Shown here piece after piece: positions 55,218 to 63,814 of a DNA stretch of 64,000 nt. Numbering within the stretch: position 1 is the first letter of the stretch; each line of letters begins with the position of its first letter. The position numbers and the translations under genes are program-made. The DNA comes from Dactylosporangium vinaceum (GTDB lineage Bacteria > Actinomycetota > Actinomycetes > Mycobacteriales > Micromonosporaceae): contig NZ_CP061913.1 of NCBI RefSeq assembly GCF_019904175.1, positions 10,602,001 to 10,666,000 of the forward strand. Reading direction: 5' to 3'. Below the pieces are notes generated by a model. It saw only the letters and a list, made by a program, of their open reading frames with translations. It was not told the origin of the DNA and did not search any database.

Positions 55218-56516
55218 TCAGGCGGACTTCTCCTCGCGGTCGGCCCGGCGACGGCCCACCCGGTGCGCGCCCAGGTCTCGCGGCACGATCGTCGGGATGA
55301 CCTTCTCGAGCACGACCTCGCGGGTGATCTGCACCCGGGCGATGTTGGGGTTGCTCGGCACCTCGTACATCACGGAGAGCAGCACCTCCTCCATGATGGC
55401 CCGCAGCCCACGGGCGCCGGTGCCGCGGAGGATGGCCTGGTCGGCGATCGACTCGAGGGCCTCCGGCGCGAACTCCAGCTCGACCCCGTCGAGCTCGAAC
55501 AGCCGCTGGTATTGCCGGACCAGCGCGTTGCGCGGCTCGGTCAGGATCTTCACCAGCGCGTCACGGTCGAGGCTCTTCACGCTCGTGATGACCGGGAGCC
55601 GCCCGATGAACTCGGGGATCAGGCCGAACTTGAGCATGTCTTCGGGCATGACGTCGCTGAAGGAGTCGTCGGCCGTCCGGTCGGTGATCGAGCGGAGGTT
55701 GGCGCCGAATCCGGTGCCGCCCTTGCCGACTCGCTGCTGGACGATCCGGTCGAGGCCGGCGAAGGCACCACCGCAGATGAACAGCACGTTGGACGTGTCG
55801 ATCTGGATGAACTCCTGGTGCGGGTGCTTCCGTCCACCCTGGGGCGGGACGTTCGCGACGGTACCCTCGATGATTTTGAGCAGTGCCTGCTGAACGCCCT
55901 CGCCGGACACATCGCGAGTGATCGACGGGTTTTCCGACTTGCGGGCGATCTTGTCGACCTCGTCGATGTACACGATGCCGGTCTCGGCCCGGCGGATGTC
56001 GTAGTCGGCCGCCTGGATCAGCTTCAGCAGGATGTTCTCGACGTCCTCGCCGACGTATCCGGCCTCGGTGAGCGCGGTGGCGTCGGCGATGGCGAACGGG
56101 ACGTTGAGCATCCGCGCGAGCGTCTGGGCCAGGTGGGTCTTGCCGCACCCGGTGGGGCCGATGAGCAGGATGTTGGACTTGGCGAGCTCGACGCCGTCGC
56201 CGCCCCCGCTGCCGCCGGACTCCGCCTGCACCCGCTTGTAGTGGTTGTAGACCGCCACCGCGAGGGCCTTCTTGGCCTGGTCCTGCCCGACAACGTACTG
56301 GTCGAGGAAGGAGCAGATCTCCATCGGCTTGGGGAGCTCGTCGAACTTGACGTCGCCCGACTCCGCCAGCTCTTCTTCGATGATCTCGTTGCAGAGATCA
56401 ATGCATTCATCGCAGATGTAGACGCCGGGACCGGCGATCAGCTTCTTCACCTGCTTCTGCGACTTGCCACAGAAGGAGCACTTCAGTAGGTCGCCGCCGT
56501 CGCCGATCCGTGCCAC
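55218..56516 (-). CDS. clpX: ATP-dependent Clp protease ATPase subunit ClpX
   Basis: A 432-residue AAA+ unfoldase. N-terminal C4 zinc domain (CSFCGKSQKQV, CDECIDLC), Walker A GPTGCGKTHLAQ, Walker B IVYIDEVDKIA, the GAFAGLD loop and the C-terminal arginine finger region; the IGF-type ClpP-binding loop lies about 265. Starts with GTG after GGGAG. Feeds substrates to ClpP1P2 encoded just upstream. Confidence 0.97.
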   Translation of the reverse strand: MARIGDGGDLLKCSFCGKSQKQVKKLIAGPGVYICDECIDLCNEIIEEELAESGDVKFDELPKPMEICSFLDQYVVGQDQAKKALAVAVYNHYKRVQAESGGSGGGDGVELAKSNILLIGPTGCGKTHLAQTLARMLNVPFAIADATALTEAGYVGEDVENILLKLIQAADYDIRRAETGIVYIDEVDKIARKSENPSITRDVSGEGVQQALLKIIEGTVANVPPQGGRKHPHQEFIQIDTSNVLFICGGAFAGLDRIVQQRVGKGGTGFGANLRSITDRTADDSFSDVMPEDMLKFGLIPEFIGRLPVITSVKSLDRDALVKILTEPRNALVRQYQRLFELDGVELEFAPEALESIADQAILRGTGARGLRAIMEEVLLSVMYEVPSNPNIARVQITREVVLEKVIPTIVPRDLGAHRVGRRRADREEKSA

Positions 56517-56610
56517 CTACGATCTCCCTGCCTTCGGCCGGACCCTGCGTCCGGATCGAAAATCGTGCCTCGCCGCGCGAGCGGCTCTGCGGCCGCGCTG
56601 CCTGCTTGCC

Positions 56611-56665
56611 TTGACGTTACCTGGTAGTGGCTCGTATTCCGACCCCCTGCGCGGGGGTGTCTTTT
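56611..56665 (+). promoter_or_regulatory. Promoter-like sequence followed by a terminator hairpin
   Basis: TTGACG (56611-56616), 18 bp, TATTCC (56635-56640), then CCCCC-TGCGC-GGGGG (56643-56657) and TTTTT (56661-56665), all on the plus strand, antisense to the clpX leader. Any transcript would be only about 20 nt, so it may instead block antisense read-through. Confidence 0.4.
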
Positions 56666-56702
56666 TGGCCGGGCCCCCGACACCACCCGCCCGACAACCC
56701 CA

Positions 56703-56737
56703 TCGGCTCGCCCAACCTCCAGGTTAGGGCGAGCCGA
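56703..56737 (-). terminator. clpP operon terminator
   Basis: TCGGCTCGCCC (56703-56713) pairs with GGGCGAGCCGA (56727-56737), with an inner ACCT/AGGT, just after clpP2. It partly isolates clpX from clpP1P2. Confidence 0.8.
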
Positions 56738-56759
56738 GGGAGTGTTGCACGGCCGGGCG

Positions 56760-57419
56760 TCAGCTGCCCGACGACACCAGGCTGGACTTCTTCCGGCTGA
56801 CCAGAACGTTGTCGACCAGGCCGTACTCCTTGGCCTCGTCGGCCGTCAGGATCTTGTCCCGGTCGATGTCCTTGCGAACCTTCTCGACCGGCTGGCCGGA
56901 GTGCCGCGACACCATGTCCTCGAGCTGGGTCCGCATCCGCATGATCTCCCGGGCCTGGATCTCGATGTCCGAGCCCTGCCCGTAGCCGCCCTCGGTGGCC
57001 GGCTGGTGGATGATGATCCGCGAGTGGGGCAGCGCGAGCCGCTTGCCGGGCGTGCCGGCCGCGAGCAGTACCGCCGCCGCGCTGGCCGCCTGACCGAGGC
57101 ACACCGTGAGGATGTCCGGCCGGACGTACAGCATCGTGTCGTAGATCGCCGTCATGGCCGTGAACGAGCCACCGGGCGAGTTGATGTAGAGCGTGATGTC
57201 GCGGTCCGGCTCCGTGCTCTCCAGCGTCAGCAGCTGCGCCATCACGTCGTTGGCCGACGCGTCGTCGATCTGCACGCCGAGGAAGATGATCCGGTCCTCG
57301 AACAGCTTGTTGTACGGGTTCGTCTCCTTGATGCCGTAGGACGTCCGCTCGACGTACGACGGCAGGATGTAGCGGTTGTGCACCTCGCGCAGCGCCGGGG
57401 GCAGGCTCAGATCGGTCAT
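56760..57419 (-). CDS. clpP2: ATP-dependent Clp protease proteolytic subunit ClpP2
   Basis: A 219-residue serine protease subunit with Ser 113 (GQAASAAAVL), His 138 (IIIHQPATEGG) and Asp 188 (DIDRDKIL). The longer N-terminus (about 1-25) and the position after clpP1 give the P2 name. Actinobacterial ClpP is a hetero-tetradecamer of P1 and P2. Start 11 bp after the clpP1 stop. Confidence 0.95.
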   Translation of the reverse strand: MTDLSLPPALREVHNRYILPSYVERTSYGIKETNPYNKLFEDRIIFLGVQIDDASANDVMAQLLTLESTEPDRDITLYINSPGGSFTAMTAIYDTMLYVRPDILTVCLGQAASAAAVLLAAGTPGKRLALPHSRIIIHQPATEGGYGQGSDIEIQAREIMRMRTQLEDMVSRHSGQPVEKVRKDIDRDKILTADEAKEYGLVDNVLVSRKKSSLVSSGS

Positions 57420-57430
57420 GGCTTCGCTCC

Positions 57431-58081
57431 TCAGGCCAGGGTTCCGGCGCCTTCCGGAGCCTGCTGGGCCCCGGTGATCACCTTGTCGATGAAGCCGTAG
57501 TCCCGCGCCTCTTCGGCGGTGAACCAGCGGTCGCGGTCGGAGTCGGCCTCGATCTGCTCGAGCGACTGACCGGTGTGGTGCGCCACGCGCTCCTGGAACA
57601 TGCGCTTCGTGTAGAGCATCTGCTCGGCCTGGATGGCGATGTCGGAGGCCGTGCCCCCGATGCCGCCGGACGGCTGGTGCATCATGATCCGCGCGTGCGG
57701 CAGCGCCATGCGCTTGCCCGGCGCTCCCGCGCACAGCAGGAGCTGGCCCATCGAGGCGGCCATACCCATCGCGACAGTCGCCACGTCATTCGTGACGAAC
57801 TGCATGATGTCGTAGATCGCCATGCCCGAGTAGACGGAGCCACCGGGCGAGTTGATGTACAGCCAGATGTCCCGCTCGTCGTCCTCGGCGGCGAGCAGCA
57901 GCATCTGGGCGCAGATCCGGTTGGCAACCTGATCGTTGACCTCGCTGCCCAGGAAGACGATTCGCTCCTTGAGCAGCCGGTTGAACACCGAGTCGTCGAG
58001 CGTCAGGCTCGAGTCCGCGCCCCGACCGCGCCCGTGGGGCGCGGGACTGACTGGCGACGCTGGAATATGCAGGTCGGTCAT
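57431..58081 (-). CDS. clpP1: ATP-dependent Clp protease proteolytic subunit ClpP1
   Basis: A 216-residue protease subunit with Ser 110 (GMAASMGQ), His 135 (IMMHQPSGG) and Asp 184 (DSDRDRWFT). A basic, probably cleaved N-terminus of about 20 residues precedes the core. It forms one complex with ClpP2 and shares an operon with it. The ATG at 58081 is the only start near the family N-terminus. Confidence 0.95.
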   Translation of the reverse strand: MTDLHIPASPVSPAPHGRGRGADSSLTLDDSVFNRLLKERIVFLGSEVNDQVANRICAQMLLLAAEDDERDIWLYINSPGGSVYSGMAIYDIMQFVTNDVATVAMGMAASMGQLLLCAGAPGKRMALPHARIMMHQPSGGIGGTASDIAIQAEQMLYTKRMFQERVAHHTGQSLEQIEADSDRDRWFTAEEARDYGFIDKVITGAQQAPEGAGTLA

Positions 58082-58183
58082 GGCAGCCCTTCGCAAGAGT
58101 CTTGTACTTGCCGACCCTAACCGGTGCGGGGGGCCGCAGCTTCCCATGCTCACCGCATTTCGCTATGAGCGCACCGTGGTGAA

Positions 58184-58205
58184 GGCCGGGGCTTTTGCCC
58201 CGGCC
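58184..58205 (-). terminator. tig terminator
   Basis: GGCCGGGGC-TTTT-GCCCCGGCC, a perfect 9 bp stem, directly after tig on the minus strand. It limits read-through into clpP1. Confidence 0.85.
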
Positions 58206-58212
58206 TACAACG

Positions 58213-59583
58213 TTAGTGGTTGTGACCCTCGTGGTCGCCGTGATCGTGACCCTCGTGGTCGTCGACCGCGCCGCGCAGGTCGTCCAGGCTGAGCGCGGTG
58301 CCCTCGCTGTCGACGATCTTCACCCGCTCGAGCACGACCCCCAGCGCCTTGCCGCGGCGCACGTCACCGAAGACGGCGCCGGCGACGCCGGCCTGGACCA
58401 GCTGGTCGTAGTACTGCTGCGGCCCGACCCCGGCCCGCTGCGCCCGGTGCACGATCTCGTGCCCGAACTCGTCGTCGCTGACCTGGATGTCCTCGGCGTC
58501 GGCCAGGGTGTCGAGCACCAGCTGCACCTTCACGCCCTCGACGGCCGCCTCGTTGAGCTCGGCGTCCATCTCCTCCTCGGTCTTGCCCTCGGTCTGCAGG
58601 TAGTCGTCGAACGAGGCCCCGATCCGCTGGAGCTGGTCGTTCATCGACTCCTTCCGGGACTCGACCTCGTCCTTCACCACACCCTCGGGCGCCGGGACGT
58701 CGGTGGCCTCGATGACCGCCTTGAGCGCGAGGTCACGCGCGGAGTACAGCTGCTCCATGCGCTTCACCCGGGTGAGCCGCGCGCGCAGGTCGTCCTTGAG
58801 CTCGTCAAGCGTGTCGAACTCGCTGGCGAGCTGGGCGAACTCGTCGTCCACCGCGGGCAGCTGCTTGTCCTTGACCGACTTCACGGTCACCGAGACCTCG
58901 GCGTCGCGCCCCTCGAACTCCCCGCCCACCAGCTGCGTGGTGAACGTCGTCGAGTCGCCGGCGCCCATGCCCACCAGCACGTCGTCCAGGCCCGGGACCA
59001 GCTGGCCGCTGCCGACCTCGTGCGAAACGTTCGTCGCCGAGCCGCCCGCCACCTCTTCGCCGTCGACCGTCGCCACGAGGTCGATCTGGACGTAGTCGCC
59101 GACGAGCGCGGTGCGCTCCACGGTCTTCAGCGTCGCGAACCGGTCCCGCAGCCCCTTGAGCTGCTCATCGACGTCCTCTTCGGAGATCGTGAGCGCGTCG
59201 ACGGTCACGGTGATGTCGTTCATGTCCGGCAGCGTGATCTCCGGCCGCACGTCCACCTCGGCCGTGAACTTCAACGGCTGCCCGTCGGCGAACTCCGTGA
59301 TCTCGACCTCGGGCCGCCCGAGCGTCTTCACCTCGTGCTCGCGCACCGCGGCCAGGATCTGCGTCGGGATGACCTCCTGAACGGCCTCGTTCAGGACCGC
59401 TCCCCGCCCGACCCGCTGGTCGATGACGGCCGAGGGCACCTTCCCCCGCCGGAACCCCGGGATGTTGACCTGGGACCCGATCTCGCGGTACGCCTTCTTG
59501 AGGCTCGGCTCGAGCTCAGCGAACGGCACCTCGATTTCGAGCCGCACGCGAGTCGGGCTCAGTGTCTCGACGGTGCTCTTCAC
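58213..59583 (-). CDS. tig: Trigger factor
   Basis: A 456-residue ribosome-associated chaperone and prolyl isomerase. N-terminal ribosome-binding domain with GFRRGKVP, an FKBP-type domain (about 160-245, GDYVQIDLVATVDG) and a helical C-terminal arm. The last about 20 residues are His-rich (HEGHDHGDHEGHNH). Starts with GTG after GAGGGAGAAGG. The tig-clpP1-clpP2-clpX order is conserved in bacteria. Confidence 0.96.
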   Translation of the reverse strand: MKSTVETLSPTRVRLEIEVPFAELEPSLKKAYREIGSQVNIPGFRRGKVPSAVIDQRVGRGAVLNEAVQEVIPTQILAAVREHEVKTLGRPEVEITEFADGQPLKFTAEVDVRPEITLPDMNDITVTVDALTISEEDVDEQLKGLRDRFATLKTVERTALVGDYVQIDLVATVDGEEVAGGSATNVSHEVGSGQLVPGLDDVLVGMGAGDSTTFTTQLVGGEFEGRDAEVSVTVKSVKDKQLPAVDDEFAQLASEFDTLDELKDDLRARLTRVKRMEQLYSARDLALKAVIEATDVPAPEGVVKDEVESRKESMNDQLQRIGASFDDYLQTEGKTEEEMDAELNEAAVEGVKVQLVLDTLADAEDIQVSDDEFGHEIVHRAQRAGVGPQQYYDQLVQAGVAGAVFGDVRRGKALGVVLERVKIVDSEGTALSLDDLRGAVDDHEGHDHGDHEGHNH

Positions 59584-59648
59584 AGAACCTTCTCCCTCGT
59601 ACTACGACGTGTGTGTTCGGACTGACGGCACGCTGGTGTCGTTCCCGG

Positions 59649-59722
59649 TCGGGGTGGCGGGATTTGAACCCACGGCCCCTCGCTCCCAAAGCGAGTGCGC
59701 TACCAAACTGCGCTACACCCCG
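59649..59722 (-). tRNA. tRNA-Pro (anticodon TGG)
   Basis: CGGGGTG pairs with CACCCCG as the acceptor stem; loop TTTGGGA gives anticodon TGG (CCA codons); T loop GTTCAAATC. 3' CCA is not encoded. About 74 nt. Confidence 0.95.
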
Positions 59723-59847
59723 GTGGTGTGCGTCGGCAAGTGTATGCGCTCCGCCGTGGAGAGTGCCGCTCGGTATGCCGGTGTCGCACTGGGTGGACCC
59801 CACCACTGACCGAGAGCCCGGCGATTGGGTACGCTAGGGCGCGCGAC

Positions 59848-59918
59848 GCGGGCGTAGCTCAATGGCAGAGCTTCAGTCTTCCAAACTGACGGTGGGAGTT
59901 CGATTCTCCTCGCCCGCT
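59848..59918 (+). tRNA. tRNA-Gly (anticodon TCC)
   Basis: GCGGGCG pairs with CGCCCGC; the D arm AGCTCAATGG, anticodon loop CTTCCAA (TCC, reading GGA) and T loop GTTCGATTC are clear. CCA not encoded. CTGACC (59806) and TACGCT (59830-59835) form a possible promoter. Confidence 0.95.
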
Positions 59919-59927
59919 CTTCTACTC

Positions 59928-59960
59928 AACCCCAGGTCAACGGCCTGGGGTTGCGTTTTT
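59928..59960 (+). terminator. tRNA-Gly terminator
   Basis: AACCCCAGG pairs with CCTGGGGTT, then GCGTTTTT: a strong intrinsic terminator just after the tRNA gene. Confidence 0.9.
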
Positions 59961-60281
59961 CTCGATCGCTTCCGGGCCGGCGTGCCAGTGGGCGGGCCGG
60001 ACTCCAGCCGGTTCCGCAGCGCCGCCAGCTTCCGGTGCACTCGAGGTACACATGCGGCACCGACCTGGTCACGAGCACCGGACAAGCGGTAGGCCGTCAC
60101 GTCTCGCCGCCCATGAGCGCACGGCTGCCGTTACACCGATAGAGCCAGACCGTGAAATGCTCATGCAGCGTGTGCGCTGGGCGGTAACGGGGGCCGTGAG
60201 TGAACGCCGATCAAGCTCGGCCTGGCGGCGGCGCGAGCACCGGTATCGGCCGGCGCGGCGGTGTGGCGAGGGGTGGGGCTG
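59961..60281. other. Non-coding stretch after tRNA-Gly
   Basis: About 320 bp between the tRNA-Gly terminator and the small ORF at 60282. No start signal or product can be supported here. Confidence 0.6.
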
Positions 60282-60395
60282 TCAGATGTCGTCGGGGACC
60301 AGGCGGCGGCAGCCGGTTGGTTGTTCGTTGGTCAGCGGGCGGCCGCGCCAGGTGCCGCGCAGCGTGCGGAGCAGGGCTCGTAGCAGTCCGAACAT
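60282..60395 (-). CDS. Candidate 37-residue microprotein
   Basis: MFGLLRALLRTLRGTWRGRP at the start, ending TGCRRLVPDDI. GGGGAGGGG lies 3 nt before the ATG, an unusually good ribosome site. Positions 1-15 would make an amphipathic basic helix, so membrane or RNA binding is possible. No family recognised. Coding needs ribosome profiling to confirm. Confidence 0.45.
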   Translation of the reverse strand: MFGLLRALLRTLRGTWRGRPLTNEQPTGCRRLVPDDI

Positions 60396-60532
60396 GTTCC
60401 CCTCCCCAAGGACGTTTCGGGCCTCCTGCCCCAGACTGGACAGGGTGCGCCGACGCGGCAACTTGGGCAGGGAACATTGACCGATTTGGGTCGGCCGGTC
60501 GGGCATTGGCGGGCAACGATCAGTCTGCGGTT

Positions 60533-61210
60533 CTAGATTTCGTACGTCTCGATCAGTTCCGGGGTCTCGCGGGACAGGATGGCGTCAAGGGCCAGGTACG
60601 GCCGGTCGCGCGCGTCGTGCACGGTCAGCAGGGTCACGGCGACGCTGCGGGGGTGGGGCAGGGACAGGGCGGTCGTCTCGGCCGGGGTGGAGAGGCGGGC
60701 GCCCCAGCGTTCGATGACGCGGTGGGGGCGGCGGCCCGTGGCCGACTCGAAGTGGGCCAGGATGCCGCGCTGCTCGGGTGGGCGGGTGCGGGTGAAGGTG
60801 GTGGTCAGCGCCAGCGGGACGGCGTTGAGGACGGCCAGGCGGTAGCGGGTGGCGTAGACGTCGTGGCCCATCGGGACGCCCAGGGTCGCGGCGATGCGCG
60901 GGTTGGCCGGGACGCGGTGGACGCCGAGGAGTTCGGCGTGGCGGTCGGCCTGCAGGAGGTACTGGATCCGGCGCGGCAGGGTGCTGAGCGCGGTCAGCGG
61001 GCGGCCCAGGACGACCCGGCCCTTGCCCTGGCGACCCATGATCCAGCCGTGCTGGCGCAGGTGGCGCAGGGCGCGGACGACGGTGGCGCGGGACGTTTCG
61101 AATTCGAGGGTGAGCTCGGCCTCGCTCGGCAGGGTGGCGCCGACGGGCAGGCGGCCGTCGGCGATGCGCTCCTGCAGGCTCGTCACGACTGCGGCGAATT
61201 TCGGCTCCAC
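60533..61210 (-). CDS. GntR/HutC family transcriptional regulator
   Basis: A 225-residue regulator: GntR winged helix (about 5-65, GRLPVGATLPSEAELTLEFETSRATVVRAL) and a C-terminal UTRA ligand domain. The start at 61210 (GTG) follows GAAGGGA; an upstream GTG at 61243 would add 11 residues. No obvious target operon is adjacent, so its ligand and genes are unknown. Confidence 0.88.
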   Translation of the reverse strand: MEPKFAAVVTSLQERIADGRLPVGATLPSEAELTLEFETSRATVVRALRHLRQHGWIMGRQGKGRVVLGRPLTALSTLPRRIQYLLQADRHAELLGVHRVPANPRIAATLGVPMGHDVYATRYRLAVLNAVPLALTTTFTRTRPPEQRGILAHFESATGRRPHRVIERWGARLSTPAETTALSLPHPRSVAVTLLTVHDARDRPYLALDAILSRETPELIETYEI

Positions 61211-61275
61211 GGCAGCAGCTGTCCCTTCAGATGCAAAATGCACGGGAAGGCTGCGAGCCGCACGGATAGTACCGG

Positions 61276-61413
61276 TTATCGCCAGCGAATCGGAAACGCG
61301 CCGAGCTTCGCCTCATGGGCCGTGTCGTGGCCGGCGGGTTTGGTGCAGCGGACCTCCACGTCGCCGGTCGCGGTGGTGGTGGTTCGGGTGGCCGGGCAGG
61401 TCTCGATCTTCAT
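61276..61413 (-). CDS. 45-residue Cys/His microprotein
   Basis: MKIETCPATRTTTTATGDVE, then VRCTKPAGHDTAHEAKLGAF and PIRWR. Cys 6 and Cys 23 and the GHDTAHE motif resemble small actinobacterial zinc-binding peptides with a C-x5-GHxxxHE pattern. GGCGGA lies 6 nt before the ATG. It sits alone between the GntR gene and the sigma factor operon. Confidence 0.55.
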   Translation of the reverse strand: MKIETCPATRTTTTATGDVEVRCTKPAGHDTAHEAKLGAFPIRWR

Positions 61414-61474
61414 GTCCGCCGAGGCTAGTCGAACATGCGTGCTAAAGCAGCCAAGACCTGGGAAAACGCCCGGA

Positions 61475-62677
61475 TCATGCCCGATGATCCGGTATCGCGG
61501 CGGCTCGCGCGTTCAGGTAGCGGCGCTGCGGCAGGGTGCCGGCCAGGCCGGCCGCGCGCAGGAAGGCCGCCCGGGCTCCCGGGAGGTCGCCGGACATCTC
61601 CAGCAGGTGGGCCCGGACGGTGTGCAGGCGGTGGTCGCCGTCGAGCGTCGAGAGCGCGTCGAGCAGCGGCAAGCCGGCCGCCGGGCCCCGGGCCATGGCC
61701 ACCGCCACGGCGTGGTTCAGCGCGACCACGGGGCCCGGCGAGCAGCGCAGCAGCAGCTCGTACAGCGCCTCGATCTGCGGCCAGTCGGTCGCCGCGGCCG
61801 ACGGCGCCTCGTCGTGCACGGCCGCGATCGCCGCCTGCAGCTGATAGGGGCCAGGCACGCCGCGCGGGAGGGTCGCGGTGATCAGCGCGACCCCCTCGGC
61901 GATCTGCGCGGCGTTCCAGAGCGAGCGGTCCTGCGACTCCATCGGCACCAGCGAGCCGTCGGCCGCGGTGCGGGCCGCGCGCCGGGCGTCGGTCAGCAGC
62001 ATCAGCGCGAGCAGACCGGCCGCCTCCAGGTCGTCCGGCCGCAGGCGACCGGCCAGCCGGGTCAGGCGGATGGCCTCGGCGGCCAGGTCGGGGCGGTGCA
62101 GCGCGTCCCCGCGCGTGGCCGTGTAGCCCTCGTTGAACATCAGGTACAGCACGTGGAGTACCAATGCGAAGTCCGCTTGTGGGGGCAGCGCGAACGGCAG
62201 CCCACTGGCCTTGATCCGCTGCTTGGCCCGGCCGATGCGCCGGGCCATCACCTCCGGCGGCACCAGGAAGGCCCGGGCGACCTCGGCCGTGCTCAGGCCG
62301 CCGACCGCCCGCAGCGTGAGCGCGAGCTGCGCGTCGGGCTTGAGGGCTGGGTGGCAGCACATGAACAGCAGCACGAGCGAGTCGTCGACGTCATTGATCT
62401 GCGGGGGTACCGCATGGTCGAGCCGGACCACCGACTCCTCCCGCCGCCGCCGGGCCTGCTCGGCGCGCAGCAGGTCGGTGAGCCGGCGCGCGGCGACCGC
62501 GATGAGCCAGGCCCGGGGGTCGGCGGGCGGGTCGGCCGGCCACTGCCGCACGGCCGCGACAAGCGCCTCCTGGACCGCGTCCTCGGCGAGGTCGAAGTGC
62601 CCGTACCGGCGCACCAGCGCACCCAGGACCTGCGGCGCCAGCTCGCGCAGCAGGTCCCCGGCGGCGAAGGTGCCCAC
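61475..62677 (-). CDS. ECF sigma factor, SigJ/ECF42 type
   Basis: A 400-residue sigma factor with sigma-2 (about 5-75, RYGHFDLAEDAVQEALVAAV) and sigma-4 (about 115-180, GGLSTAEVARAFLVPPEVMARRI) regions and a long C-terminal TPR-like extension of about 220 residues. Such long-tailed ECFs are regulated by their own tail and pair with DGPF/YCII proteins. Its GTG overlaps the YCII stop by one base (TAGTG). Target promoters unknown. Confidence 0.92.
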   Translation of the reverse strand: MGTFAAGDLLRELAPQVLGALVRRYGHFDLAEDAVQEALVAAVRQWPADPPADPRAWLIAVAARRLTDLLRAEQARRRREESVVRLDHAVPPQINDVDDSLVLLFMCCHPALKPDAQLALTLRAVGGLSTAEVARAFLVPPEVMARRIGRAKQRIKASGLPFALPPQADFALVLHVLYLMFNEGYTATRGDALHRPDLAAEAIRLTRLAGRLRPDDLEAAGLLALMLLTDARRAARTAADGSLVPMESQDRSLWNAAQIAEGVALITATLPRGVPGPYQLQAAIAAVHDEAPSAAATDWPQIEALYELLLRCSPGPVVALNHAVAVAMARGPAAGLPLLDALSTLDGDHRLHTVRAHLLEMSGDLPGARAAFLRAAGLAGTLPQRRYLNARAAAIPDHRA

Positions 62678-63084
62678 TAGAAGCCGAGCTCGCCCGAGGA
62701 CTCGACGATCGGGCGGACGTCGGCGTACGCGGTCGCGGCCACCGCCGGCGGGGCCGGGCACTCGGCGAGGCGCCGCGCGATCTCGGTGGCCCGGTCGAAG
62801 CTCGCGCACTCGACGATCCAGTAGCCGGCCAGGACCTCCTGCGTCTCCGCGTACGGGCCGTCGGTGATCACGACGGGCGCGCCGCCGACCCGGCGGGTGT
62901 GCGCGGGCGCGTCCAGGGCGCGGGTCTCGACCAGCTCGCCGCTCGCCTCCAGCTCGGCATTGAACTCGGCCATGAACTTGCCCATCGCGGCGAAGTCCTC
63001 GGGCTTCCACGGCGTCTGCGCGGGCTGCCCGGCCATGGCGTCGTAGTCGCGCTGGGAGGCGTAGCTGAGGATCATGTACTTCAC
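62677..63084 (-). CDS. YCII/DGPF domain protein
   Basis: A 135-residue protein with VKYMILSYASQRDYDA and the DGPF-type motif ITDGPYAETQEVLAGYW. YCII-related proteins form dimers and may be enzymes or effectors; DGPF types are the conserved partner of ECF42 sigma factors, as here. GTG start after GAAGGAG. Confidence 0.92.
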   Translation of the reverse strand: MKYMILSYASQRDYDAMAGQPAQTPWKPEDFAAMGKFMAEFNAELEASGELVETRALDAPAHTRRVGGAPVVITDGPYAETQEVLAGYWIVECASFDRATEIARRLAECPAPPAVAATAYADVRPIVESSGELGF

Positions 63085-63136
63085 GGTGGCTCCTTCGTTC
63101 GTGGCGTCTTCACGGGCTACGTCGGAGCCGGGCGCC

Positions 63137-63814
63137 TCAGCCGGACAGGAACCGCAGGACGGCGGCGGAGAATTCGGCCGGGGCGGTGCTGTGGATGCGG
63201 TGGCCGACCGGGATCGTGACCAGCTCGGCGCCCGGAATCGCCGCGGCCACCAGCTCGAGGCGCGCGGGCGGTATGTGGCTTTTTGGGCCTCCGGACAGTA
63301 CCAACGACGGGGCCTGAAGCTTCGGCAACCCGTCCCACCAGGCCGGATTCGGCTCCCGAAGCTGATGGATGGCCGACATGAGCGCGTTGCGGTCGAAGCG
63401 CCGCCGGGAGAGGCCGCCGGCCAGGCTGGTGAGGGCGAGCCGGGCGCGCGAGAAGCCGCCGCTGCGGTCGCCGGCGCGCGGCGGGGCGGGCGGGTCCTCG
63501 AGCACCAGCCGCCCGACCCGGTCCGGCCGCCGCTGCGCGACGAGCGTCGCCGTGAAGGCCCCCAGGCTGTGGCCCACGAGCACCGGAGCGGGATCGTCGA
63601 GCTCGTCGAGGAGCTCCTCGACATCACGGGCAAAGCCATCCAGGGGGTACTCCGCGCAGCGCGCACTCTCCCCGTGCCCGCGCAGATCCGGGGCGATCAC
63701 CCGCCATCCGGTGAGGTCGCGGGTGAACGTGTCCCAGGTCCCGCGCCCGCTCCCGCCCCCGTGGAGCAGGACGATCGCCGGGCCGGTGCCGGTGTCGCTG
63801 CGGGCGAGCCTCAT
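63137..63814 (-). CDS. Alpha/beta hydrolase
   Basis: A 225-residue enzyme: oxyanion-hole segment LLHGGGSG, nucleophile elbow GHSLG (Ser 83), cap region, and a C-terminal His in VGHRIHS. The substrate is not identifiable from the sequence. Its ATG overlaps the stop of the upstream gene (ATGA). Confidence 0.9.
   Translation of the reverse strand: MRLARSDTGTGPAIVLLHGGGSGRGTWDTFTRDLTGWRVIAPDLRGHGESARCAEYPLDGFARDVEELLDELDDPAPVLVGHSLGAFTATLVAQRRPDRVGRLVLEDPPAPPRAGDRSGGFSRARLALTSLAGGLSRRRFDRNALMSAIHQLREPNPAWWDGLPKLQAPSLVLSGGPKSHIPPARLELVAAAIPGAELVTIPVGHRIHSTAPAEFSAAVLRFLSG

Noticed and set aside
58082..58183. A ClgR-type palindrome upstream of clpP1 (TTCGC near 58160)
   Set aside because: The half-site spacing does not fit the known ClgR box, so I could not support it.
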